Below are positions 54,839 through 64,000 of a stretch of DNA of 64,000 nucleotides, one piece after another. Every line of letters begins with the position of its first letter. Within the stretch, counting starts at the first letter, position 1. A model generated the notes under the pieces. It was given only the letters and a program-made list of their open reading frames with translations, was not told where the DNA came from and searched no databases. A program made the position numbers and the translations under genes. Source of the DNA: Lentzea sp. NBRC 102530 (lineage in GTDB: Bacteria; Actinomycetota; Actinomycetes; Mycobacteriales; Pseudonocardiaceae); the NCBI RefSeq assembly GCF_030269365.1, contig NZ_BSTF01000001.1:806001-870000 (forward strand), written 5' to 3'.

Positions 54839-56211
54839 GAGACGGCGACCAGCGCGTTGTCCTTGGCCACCCTGCTGTACCACCTCGCACTCATCTTCGG
54901 CGTGCGGATCTGGGTGTCGTAGTCGACGTGGACGATGCCGAACCGCTTCGCGTACCCCTCTGCCCACTCGAAGTTGTCCAGCAGCGACCAGCAGAAGTAG
55001 CCGCGCAGGTCGACGCCCGCCTCGATCGCCGTGTGTGCGGCGCGGAGGTGGGAGGCGATGAAGCCGGTGCGGTCGACGTCGTCGATGGCACCGGTGCCGG
55101 AGAAGTCGTCGCGGAACGCGGCGCCGTTCTCCGTGATGTAGAGCGGAAGCCGCGGGTAGTCGTTGTGCACCCGCAGCAACACGGTGGTGAGCCCGTCCGG
55201 CCTGACCTCCCAGCCCATGTCGGTGATGGGGGCGTCCCTGGGCGGGAACGACGCGTGCTGCACACCGACCCACGGGGACGGACCGGCGTCGCCGTCGGGG
55301 GTCGAGCTGACGTAGTGCTCGGTGTAGTAGTTGACACCGAGCATGTCCAGCGGCGCGGAGATGATGTCCAGGTCGCCCGGCTTGACGTGGGCGCTGAACC
55401 CGAACGGCTCCAGGTCCTCGACGATGTCGGCCGGGTACTCCCCGCGCAGCAACGGGTCCAGGAAGATCCGCTGCTGCAGGCCGTCGAGCCGGCGCGCGAC
55501 ATCGATGTCACCCGGGTCGTCCGGGTTGACCGGGATGATCGGGTACATGTTGAGCGTGATGCCGACCTTGGCGTCCGGCTGGGCCGAACGGATCGTGTCC
55601 GTCGCGAGGCCGTGCGCGAGCAGCAGGTGGTGCACGGCGGCGACGGCGGCCTCCGGCTCGGTGCGGCCCGGCGCGTGGATCCCCCCGGCGTAGCCCAGGA
55701 AGGCCGAGCACCACGGTTCGTTCATCGTCGTCCAGGTGGAGACCCGGTCACCGAGCGCCTCGACGGTGGCGGCCGCGTAGTCGGCGAAGCGGAACGCGGT
55801 GTCGCGGTTCGCCCAGCCGCCGACCTCCTCCAGCTTCTGCGGCAGGTCCCAGTGGTAGAGCGTGGGCCACGGCGCGATGTCGTGCGCCAGCAACGAGTCG
55901 ACGAGCCTCTTGTAGAAGTCGAGGCCCGCCTGGTTGACCTTCCCGCCGTCCGGCCGCACCCGCGGCCAGGCGATCGAGAAGCGGTAGGCCTTGAGCCCCA
56001 GGTCCGCCATCATGGCGACGTCCTGCTCGAAGCGCCGGTAGTGGTCGGCGGCGGGTTCACCGCAGTCGCCGCCCACCACCTTGCCGGGCTGCCGGCAGAA
56101 CTCGTCCCAGATGGAGTCGGTGCGACCGTCCACGTCGGTCGCGCCCTCCACCTGGAACGCGGCGGTCGCGGCTCCCCACAGAAAACCCTGCGGGAAAACA
56201 ATGTTCTCCAT
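54835..56211 (-). CDS. bglC: GH1 beta-glucosidase
   Basis: A 458-residue cytoplasmic beta-glucosidase that splits imported cellobiose. It has no signal peptide: MENIVFPQGFLWGAATAAFQ. The acid/base Glu is in STWTTMNEPWCSAF and the nucleophile Glu in LYITENGAAFRDD; the GH1 C-terminal FCWSLLDNFEWAEGYAKRFG is complete. The ATG at 56211 follows the cebG stop by two bases; a GTG at 56217 is an alternative. It gives the locus a way to remove the CebR inducer. Confidence 0.96.
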   Translation of the reverse strand: MENIVFPQGFLWGAATAAFQVEGATDVDGRTDSIWDEFCRQPGKVVGGDCGEPAADHYRRFEQDVAMMADLGLKAYRFSIAWPRVRPDGGKVNQAGLDFYKRLVDSLLAHDIAPWPTLYHWDLPQKLEEVGGWANRDTAFRFADYAAATVEALGDRVSTWTTMNEPWCSAFLGYAGGIHAPGRTEPEAAVAAVHHLLLAHGLATDTIRSAQPDAKVGITLNMYPIIPVNPDDPGDIDVARRLDGLQQRIFLDPLLRGEYPADIVEDLEPFGFSAHVKPGDLDIISAPLDMLGVNYYTEHYVSSTPDGDAGPSPWVGVQHASFPPRDAPITDMGWEVRPDGLTTVLLRVHNDYPRLPLYITENGAAFRDDFSGTGAIDDVDRTGFIASHLRAAHTAIEAGVDLRGYFCWSLLDNFEWAEGYAKRFGIVHVDYDTQIRTPKMSARWYSRVAKDNALVAVS

Positions 56212-56213
56212 TT

Positions 56214-57026
56214 TCACCCCTTGACGGCGCCCTGCATGACACCGGCGACGATCTGCCGCCCGAGAACCAGGAACACGATGAGCACCGGAACCGTCGCGAG
56301 CGTGGTCCCGGCGAGGACGAGCGAGTAGTCGACGTAGTAACCGCTCTGGAGCTTCTCCAGGGCGACCTGCAGCGTCGGGTTGTCGGCGTTGAGCACCACC
56401 AACGGCCACAGGAAGTCGTTCCAGGACTGCATGAACGTGAACACGCCCAGCATCGCGGCGGCCGGCCGGGCGGCGGGCAGGGCCACGTGCCAGAACGCAC
56501 GCCACAGGCTGCAGCCGTCCATCCGCGCCGCCTCGACGAGTTCGTCGGGGATGGCGTCGAGCAGGTACTGCCGCATCCAGAACACGCCGAACGCGGTGAC
56601 GAGGTTCGGCACGATCACGGCCTCGAGCTCACCGGCCCAGCCGAACTCGGCCATCGCCATGTACAGCGGGATGATGCCGAGCTGCGTCGGCACCGCGAGC
56701 GTCGCCACCACGAACAGGAACAGCACGCCCCGGCCGCGGAACTTCAGCTTGGCGAAGGCGAACCCGGCGAGCGTCGACAGCAGCACCACCGAGAACGTCA
56801 CCGTGCCGGACACGATGAAGCTGTTGCCCAGCGCCTTCCAGAACGGGACGGTGTCGAACACCCTGGTCGCGTTGGTCCAGAAGTTGCCGCCGGGGACCAG
56901 CGTGAAGTCGCCCGTCAGCACCGAGTTGTCGCGGCTCGCGACCAGGAACGACCAGTAGAACGGGAAAGCGGAGCCCAGCACGAACGCGGCGAGGAAGCCG
57001 TAGATCGCGAAGGACGGTCGTCGCAT
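56214..57026 (-). CDS. cebG: Cellobiose/cellotriose ABC permease CebG
   Basis: A 270-residue CUT1 permease with six membrane segments and EAA loop LVEAARMDGCSLWRAFWHVALP. Its C-terminus AGVMQGAVKG is typical of the MalG group. Its ATG shares one base with the cebF stop codon. As in Streptomyces, no ATPase is encoded in the operon. Confidence 0.93.
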   Translation of the reverse strand: MRRPSFAIYGFLAAFVLGSAFPFYWSFLVASRDNSVLTGDFTLVPGGNFWTNATRVFDTVPFWKALGNSFIVSGTVTFSVVLLSTLAGFAFAKLKFRGRGVLFLFVVATLAVPTQLGIIPLYMAMAEFGWAGELEAVIVPNLVTAFGVFWMRQYLLDAIPDELVEAARMDGCSLWRAFWHVALPAARPAAAMLGVFTFMQSWNDFLWPLVVLNADNPTLQVALEKLQSGYYVDYSLVLAGTTLATVPVLIVFLVLGRQIVAGVMQGAVKG

Positions 57027-57985
57027 CACTTGACGGCCCTCCTGGTGAGGAAGAAGTTGAGGCCCGCCACGGCGATGACGACCAGGAACAGCACCCAGGC
57101 GATCGCGGAGGCGTACCCGAGGTCGAAGCCCTGGAACGCCGACTGGTACAGGTAGAGCACCACGGTCTGGTACTGGTGCTCCGTGCCACCGCCGCTGCCG
57201 CCGGACGGTTCGAACAGCTTGGGCTCGGTGAAGATCTGCAACCCGCCGATGGTCGACGTGACGATCACGAAGATCAGCGTCGGCTTCAGCATCGGGAGCG
57301 TGATGCTGAAGAACCTCCTGAGCGCGCTCGCGCCGTCCACCAGCGCGGCCTCGTAGACGTCCCGGGGGATCGCCTGCATGGCGGCGAGGATGATCAGCGC
57401 GTTGTAGCCCGTCCACCGCCAGTTGACCATCGACGCGATGGCGACGTGGCTGCCGAACGTGCTGGCCTGCCAGTCGATCGGGTCGATGCCGAGCAGCCCG
57501 AGCACGTCGTTCACCAGGCCGTACTGCGGGCCGAACAGGTTGCCGAAGATGATCGTCAACGCCACGAGGCTCGCCACGTACGGCAGCAGCACACCCATCC
57601 GCCACCCGGTGCGTGCCCGGAGGTTCGCGTTCAGCAGCGCCGCGATCAGCACCGCGACGACGATCTGCGGCGCGCTCGACAGCAGGAAGATGCTGAAGGT
57701 GTTGAAGAGCGCGTTCCAGAACTGGTCGTCCGTGAACAGCGTCCGGTAGTTCTCCAGGCCGACGAACGGCGGGTCGTCGTCGCCGATCTCCCAGTCGAAC
57801 AGGGAGACGTAGGCCGTGTACAGCAACGGGAACAGCCCGATGGTGCCGAACAGCACGAAGAACGGTGCGACGAACAGGTAGGGCGAGTACTTGGCGTCGG
57901 CGTTGGAGAGCCGGTAGCGCCGCGGAGGCCGCGGGCGAGCCTCCTGCGCTCGCCCGCGGTCCACCTTGGAAAGCGTGGCCGTCAC
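57026..57985 (-). CDS. cebF: Cellobiose/cellotriose ABC permease CebF
   Basis: A 319-residue CUT1 permease. A charged N-terminus precedes YLFVAPFFVLFGTIGLFPLLYTAYVS, and the EAA loop YEAALVDGASALRRFFSITLPML contacts the ATPase. A GGSGGG-containing loop (about residues 257-270) precedes the last helices. It overlaps cebE by one base. Confidence 0.93.
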   Translation of the reverse strand: MTATLSKVDRGRAQEARPRPPRRYRLSNADAKYSPYLFVAPFFVLFGTIGLFPLLYTAYVSLFDWEIGDDDPPFVGLENYRTLFTDDQFWNALFNTFSIFLLSSAPQIVVAVLIAALLNANLRARTGWRMGVLLPYVASLVALTIIFGNLFGPQYGLVNDVLGLLGIDPIDWQASTFGSHVAIASMVNWRWTGYNALIILAAMQAIPRDVYEAALVDGASALRRFFSITLPMLKPTLIFVIVTSTIGGLQIFTEPKLFEPSGGSGGGTEHQYQTVVLYLYQSAFQGFDLGYASAIAWVLFLVVIAVAGLNFFLTRRAVK

Positions 57986-59268
57986 TACTTGGCCGCCTTC
58001 TGAGCGCCCTCGACGGCGGTCTTCCAGGCCTCGTCGGCGTTCTTGCCCTGCTCGACCGACTGCAGCGCCGGGCTGAACACCGTCTCCTGGATCTGGCCGT
58101 CGGCCGGACCCTTGTACTGCGCGGCCTTGATCTTCTTGGCCTGCGTGGCGAACAGCGCGCCGGCCTTGACGTCACCGAAGTAGGCGTTGGTCTGCTCGAG
58201 CAGCTCCGGCGCGTCGAGAGCCTTGTTCTGGCTCGGGAACGTGCCCTTGGCCTTGAACGCCTTGATCTGCTGCTCCGGCGCGGTCAGCCACGCGGCGAGC
58301 TCGGCGGCCTTCTGCGCGTTCTTGCTCTGCTTCGGCACCGTCAGGTACGAGCCACCCCAGTTGCCGCCACCGTTCGGGAACGCGTCGGTGACCGCCCACA
58401 GCCCCTTGTTCTCGGGACCGGCCTGCGACTCGACCACGCCGAGCATCCACGACGGGCAGGTCTTGGTCGCGAACTTGCCGAGCTTGAAGCCCGTGTTCCA
58501 CTCGTTGCTGAACGCGCCGAGCCGTGCCGACTGTCCCTTCGCGACAGCCGCGGTCACGGTGTTCCAGTTCTTCTTGATGTCGGCGTTGGTGTCGACGACC
58601 AGCTTGTCCGACTTGTCGTAGTAGCCGGTCTCCAGCTGGTTGTGCATGGCGTTGTAGACCTGCGCGGCGCTGTCGAACCACGCGACGCCGGGAACCTTGG
58701 CGATGAACTGGTCACCGGCCGCGAAGTACGCGTCCCAGCTGGTGAAGAGCGCCTTGACGCCCTCGGGGTCGGACGGCAGACCGGCCTTCTCGAAGAGGTC
58801 CTTGCGGTAGCACATGGCCAGCGGACCGATGTCGGTCCCGTAGCCCATGAGCTTGCCGTCCTTGGTGGTGATCGCCTCGGTCTTCCACTTCAGCCACCGG
58901 TCGTCCTCGACCTTCGGGCCGATCTCCTTGAGGTCGTTGAACTGCCCGGCCTTCGACATGAACTGGCTGAGGTAGCCCTCCTCGACGCCCTCGATGTCGG
59001 CGAGACCGGAGCCCGCGCCCAGCTTGGTGAAGAGGTTCTGGTGGTGCGGCTGGCCCTGACCGGTCTTGCGCTGCGTGATCTTGATGTCCGGGTGAGCTGC
59101 CTCGTACTCCTTGAACAGCTCCTCGTAGCCGAACTCGTTGAACGTCGCGATCGTCAGCTCGGTCTTTCCGTCCGCGGTCTGGTTGGCCGCCCCGCCCGAG
59201 CCGCACGCTGCGGTGGCGGCGGCTGTGGTGGCGGCACAGATCAGCACGCTGATCCAACGGTGTCGCAC
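57985..59268 (-). CDS. cebE: Cello-oligosaccharide-binding lipoprotein CebE
   Basis: A 427-residue family-1 binding lipoprotein with lipobox TAAC (Cys22). ELTIATFNEFGYEELFKEYEAAHPDIKITQ and the central YGTDIGPLAMCYRKDLFEKAGLP are as in Streptomyces CebE, the high-affinity cellobiose/cellotriose receptor. It heads the cebEFG-bglC-cebR operon behind a promoter with a perfect CebR-type box. Confidence 0.95.
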   Translation of the reverse strand: MRHRWISVLICAATTAAATAACGSGGAANQTADGKTELTIATFNEFGYEELFKEYEAAHPDIKITQRKTGQGQPHHQNLFTKLGAGSGLADIEGVEEGYLSQFMSKAGQFNDLKEIGPKVEDDRWLKWKTEAITTKDGKLMGYGTDIGPLAMCYRKDLFEKAGLPSDPEGVKALFTSWDAYFAAGDQFIAKVPGVAWFDSAAQVYNAMHNQLETGYYDKSDKLVVDTNADIKKNWNTVTAAVAKGQSARLGAFSNEWNTGFKLGKFATKTCPSWMLGVVESQAGPENKGLWAVTDAFPNGGGNWGGSYLTVPKQSKNAQKAAELAAWLTAPEQQIKAFKAKGTFPSQNKALDAPELLEQTNAYFGDVKAGALFATQAKKIKAAQYKGPADGQIQETVFSPALQSVEQGKNADEAWKTAVEGAQKAAK

Positions 59269-59308
59269 GGGAGAACTCCTCTGGTCTCGGCGGCGGGTTC
59301 TGGGATTC

Positions 59309-59362
59309 TGGGAGCGCTCCCAGACGGGGAGGAGTGTCGTCCCGGCTTCGAACGTGTGTCAA
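59309..59362 (-). promoter_or_regulatory. cebE promoter with perfect CebR-type operator
   Basis: On the minus strand, TTGACA (59362-59357), an 18-bp spacer and GACACT (59338-59333) are followed by TGGGAGCGCTCCCA (59322-59309), 41 bp before the start codon. Binding would block the early transcribed region. Confidence 0.85.
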
Positions 59363-59449
59363 GACACACTTCGGGCTGTGCCAGGGGTTTTCCTGGCTGT
59401 CGGGGCGGGTGACCTCGGGGTTCATGGGCTAGGTCACAGTTTTGAAACC

Positions 59450-59463
59450 TGGGAGCGTTCCCG
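59450..59463. promoter_or_regulatory. Weaker CebR-like site (TGGGAGCGTTCCCG)
   Basis: Two mismatches from the perfect box, 128 bp further upstream of the cebE operator. It may be an auxiliary site. Confidence 0.5.
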
Positions 59464-59728
59464 GAAATGTGGCGGTTGGGTTAACTTTGGGTGCTCGTGT
59501 GGGCACTCGGCGCGTCCGGGCTCGGGGGCGGGTGCCGTCGCCCTGGTGCGGTGGTCCCGTCGGGGGTTCAGCCAGGACGGTGGCCTCGTGTTCGGCGTGG
59601 CGCCCAGGTCTTGGCGGGCTCGCCTGCGACGTCGTTCCCCTCGGGGCACTGCTCAGTTCTTGGCTGCCCGGCGCTCGGTGACCCGGCGCTCGGTGACCCG
59701 GCATCCCTGTGCTGGGCGCCCTTGCCCC

Positions 59729-60745
59729 TCAGGCGCTCGCCCTGCGCACCAGCGCGGTGGGGAGGAGCAGGGAAGGCGGAAGCCCGTCATCGCCCGCCAG
59801 TTCGCCCAGCAGGCGCCACGTCATCGTGCGGCCGAGTTGTTCGACGTCCTGCCGGACCGTGGTGAGAGGCGGGGTGGCGGTGGAGGCGAGGAGCGAGTCG
59901 TCGAAGCCCACCACGGCCACGTCCTCCGGTACGCGGCGGCCCCTGGCCTGCAGGACCTGCAGGGCTCCCAGGGCGATGATGTCGGCGGCGGCGAAGACCG
60001 CGTCGATGTCCGGGGTGCGGTCCAGCAGTTCGGACATGGCCCTGGCGCCGCTCTCCGGGGTGAAGTCGGCTTCGGCCACCAGGTCGGCGGGGAGCCTCGC
60101 CTCGCTGAGGCCTCGGCGCCAGCCGCTCAGGCGGTCCTGGCCCACCGCCATGTCCCTGGGGCCCGCGACGGTGGCGATCTTCGTGCGGCCCAGGGAGACC
60201 AGGTGCCGCACGGCGTCCAGGCCGCCGGTGAAGTTGTCGGAGTCCACGTAGGGGATCGAGGGGGTGCTCAGGGGGCGGCCGCCCGCCACCACCGGCAGGC
60301 CGATCTCCTGCAGGCGGTGGGGGAGGGGGTCGTCGCCGTGCAGGCTCACGAGGAGGGCGCCGTCCACGTGGCCCCCTGCCAGGTAGGCGATGAGGTCGTC
60401 GTGGTCCTCCGGGCGGCTGAGCATCAGGAGCAGTTGGACGTGCCGGCCGGAGAGTTCCGCGTGCACGCCGCGCAGGACGCCGGCGAAGAACGGGTCGCTC
60501 AGGACCCTGCTGCCCTGTTCGGAGACGATCAGGGCCACGGCGTTCGCCTTGCTGCCCGCCAGGGAGCGGGCCGCCTGGTTGGGGCTGTAGCGGAGGTGGG
60601 TGATGGCCGCGGCCACCGCCGCCCGGGACTTGGCGCTCACGTACTGCTCGCCGTTGACCACCCTGGAGACCGTCGACTTGGACACACCGGCCAGCCGCGC
60701 TACCTCCTCGATGCGCGGGCCTGGGCGTCGGTGCGTCTCCGTCAT
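59729..60745 (-). CDS. Second CebR-like LacI regulator
   Basis: A 338-residue paralogue of the regulator at 53816-54838, roughly 70% identical by eye over the full length without large gaps. HTH helices VSKSTVSRVVNGEQYVS and hinge AARSLAGSKANAVAL are nearly the same, so it probably recognises the same CebR-type boxes. Differences concentrate in the sensor domain (for example DHDDLIAYLAGG and AEADFTPESGARAM). The ATG at 60745 is preferred because it matches the paralogue's N-terminus and has GGAG in front; an ATG at 60754 is possible. It lies between the GH9 gene and cebE, all on the same strand. Confidence 0.9.
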   Translation of the reverse strand: MTETHRRPGPRIEEVARLAGVSKSTVSRVVNGEQYVSAKSRAAVAAAITHLRYSPNQAARSLAGSKANAVALIVSEQGSRVLSDPFFAGVLRGVHAELSGRHVQLLLMLSRPEDHDDLIAYLAGGHVDGALLVSLHGDDPLPHRLQEIGLPVVAGGRPLSTPSIPYVDSDNFTGGLDAVRHLVSLGRTKIATVAGPRDMAVGQDRLSGWRRGLSEARLPADLVAEADFTPESGARAMSELLDRTPDIDAVFAAADIIALGALQVLQARGRRVPEDVAVVGFDDSLLASTATPPLTTVRQDVEQLGRTMTWRLLGELAGDDGLPPSLLLPTALVRRASA

Positions 60746-60790
60746 GAGCTCCATCGTAGGGCCGTGAGAGCGCTATCTCGGTGGTGGGAA

Positions 60791-60830
60791 CGAGGCGGGA
60801 CGCCTGTGCCGCGCAGAACGTCCCGCCTCG
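60791..60830 (-). terminator. Terminator after the GH9-CBM3 gene
   Basis: A perfect 12-bp stem CGAGGCGGGACG/CGTCCCGCCTCG (60791-60802 with 60819-60830), five bases beyond the GH9 stop codon. Confidence 0.85.
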
Positions 60831-60834
60831 AGGT

Positions 60835-63609
<2,775 letters not shown>

Positions 63610-63610
63610 C

Positions 63611-63640
63611 TACAGTGCGGCCGATCTGGGAACGCTCCCA
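63611..63640 (+). promoter_or_regulatory. Promoter and CebR-type operator of the last CBM2 gene
   Basis: TACAGT (63611-63616) is followed by TGGGAACGCTCCCA (63627-63640, one mismatch), 17 bp before the GTG start. Confidence 0.75.
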
Positions 63641-63657
63641 GGTCAGGGAGGTGCGCT

Positions 63658-64000
63658 GTGCCCGGAGGGCGTTTCGCCGTGCTCGCAACGGCTCTCGTCG
63701 TCGCGACCGCAGGCTTGGTGGGGGGCGCGCCGGTCGCGGCGGCACCCGGTTGCAAGGTCGACTACGCGGTGCCGAGCCAGTGGTCGGGCGGGTTCAGCGC
63801 GAACGTCACGATCACCAACCTCGGCGAGCGCGTCGACGGCTGGCGGCTGACCTGGTCCTGGCCTTCCGGGCAGACGGTGACCCACGCCTGGAACGCCGCG
63901 GTCACGTCCTCGGGAGCCGACGTCACGGCCGTGAACGCGGGGTACAACGCCGTGATCGAACCGAACGCCGCGGTGTCCTTCGGCTTCAACGCCAGCTGGT
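63658..64000 (+). CDS. Secreted CBM2-containing protein, N-terminal part
   Basis: The first 114 codons of a secreted protein that continues beyond the window. GTG 63658 follows GGGAGG by seven bases. The signal peptide (to about 29, ending GAPVAAA) leads into a CBM2: PGCKVDYAVPSQWSGGFSAN, DGWRLTWSWPSGQTVTHAWN, then SFGFNASW at the window edge. Like the other N-terminal CBM2 proteins here it should carry a glycoside hydrolase or LPMO domain downstream. The CebR-type operator suggests a cellulase. Confidence 0.88.
   Translation, partial: MPGGRFAVLATALVVATAGLVGGAPVAAAPGCKVDYAVPSQWSGGFSANVTITNLGERVDGWRLTWSWPSGQTVTHAWNAAVTSSGADVTAVNAGYNAVIEPNAAVSFGFNASW

Larger units (their letters stand above)
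59269..59728. other. Intergenic region between cebE and the second CebR-like gene
   Basis: 460 bases without a convincing gene. Contents: the cebE promoter and perfect operator, a second weaker CebR-like site at 59450-59463, a GC-rich low-information stretch and a tandem 15-bp duplication of CCCGGCGCTCGGTGA at 59667-59696. Confidence 0.6.

Noticed and set aside
59442..59865. Small genes between cebE and the second CebR-like gene
   Set aside because: The open frames have no ribosome-binding site, show no family features and differ in composition from the coding neighbours.

Overview
The window is high-GC DNA (about 70% by eye) with GTG starts, many ATGA/GTGA start-stop overlaps and Thr-linked CBM2 modules on secreted enzymes. 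It looks like the chromosome of a filamentous actinomycete, most likely a Pseudonocardiales member (Lentzea/Saccharothrix/Actinosynnema type); that assignment is inference from style, not from a marker gene. No rRNA, tRNA, CRISPR array, phage or insertion sequence was seen. Almost the whole window is one plant-cell-wall-degradation super-locus.

Layout. 1-2924: araB (partial)-araD-araA, arabinose catabolism. 2894-7689: an alpha/beta hydrolase-like protein without its nucleophile, a secreted protein with a duplicated domain, a GH30 endo-beta-1,6-galactanase-like enzyme, and a lipoprotein joining a degenerate nuclease-like domain to a CBM2. 7690-9923: a divergent LacI regulator/MFS transporter pair. 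10354-16727: a pectin operon (PL1 lyase, ABC permeases, binding lipoprotein, enolase-superfamily enzyme) followed by a second PL1 lyase. 16971-23345: the crystalline-cellulose operon GH48-AA10 LPMO-small unknown protein-GH6. 23581-25631: a LacI regulator and a homocysteine methyltransferase. 25655-32897: xylan section with two CE1-type esterases, a GH10 xylanase, a divergent GH6 endoglucanase and a LacI regulator. 33592-38803: GH62, GH27 and GH43 side-chain enzymes. 38790-41097: an accessory patch with a stand-alone sigma region 4 protein, an adenylation domain with damaged motifs and a His/Cys-rich metal-binding-type protein. 41099-49102: a five-gene operon for monosaccharide import (chvE-mmsA-mmsB), a double GH43 arabinanase-like protein and galM. 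49249-49670: eight 53-bp tandem repeats. 49687-64000: GH9, TetR/flavin reductase pair, the cellobiose operon cebEFG-bglC-cebR, a second CebR-like regulator, a GH9-CBM3 processive-type cellulase and the start of another CBM2 protein.

How it works together. Two families of 14-bp LacI-type palindromes tie the locus into regulons. Sites of the form TGGGAGCGCTCCCA (CebR/CelR type) precede GH48, both GH9 genes, cebE, the GH10/GH6 divergent region and the final CBM2 gene. Sites around TGTTARCGYTMACA precede the GH30 gene, the duplicated-domain protein, the GH62 cluster, a LacI gene and the chvE operon, consistent with an arabinose-responsive regulator. A third palindrome lies at the pectin promoter and a fourth at the LacI/MFS pair. 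Cellulose is attacked by GH48, GH6, GH9 and LPMO, cello-oligosaccharides enter through CebEFG and are split by BglC; xylan, arabinan, galactan and pectin products feed the other transporters and araBDA.
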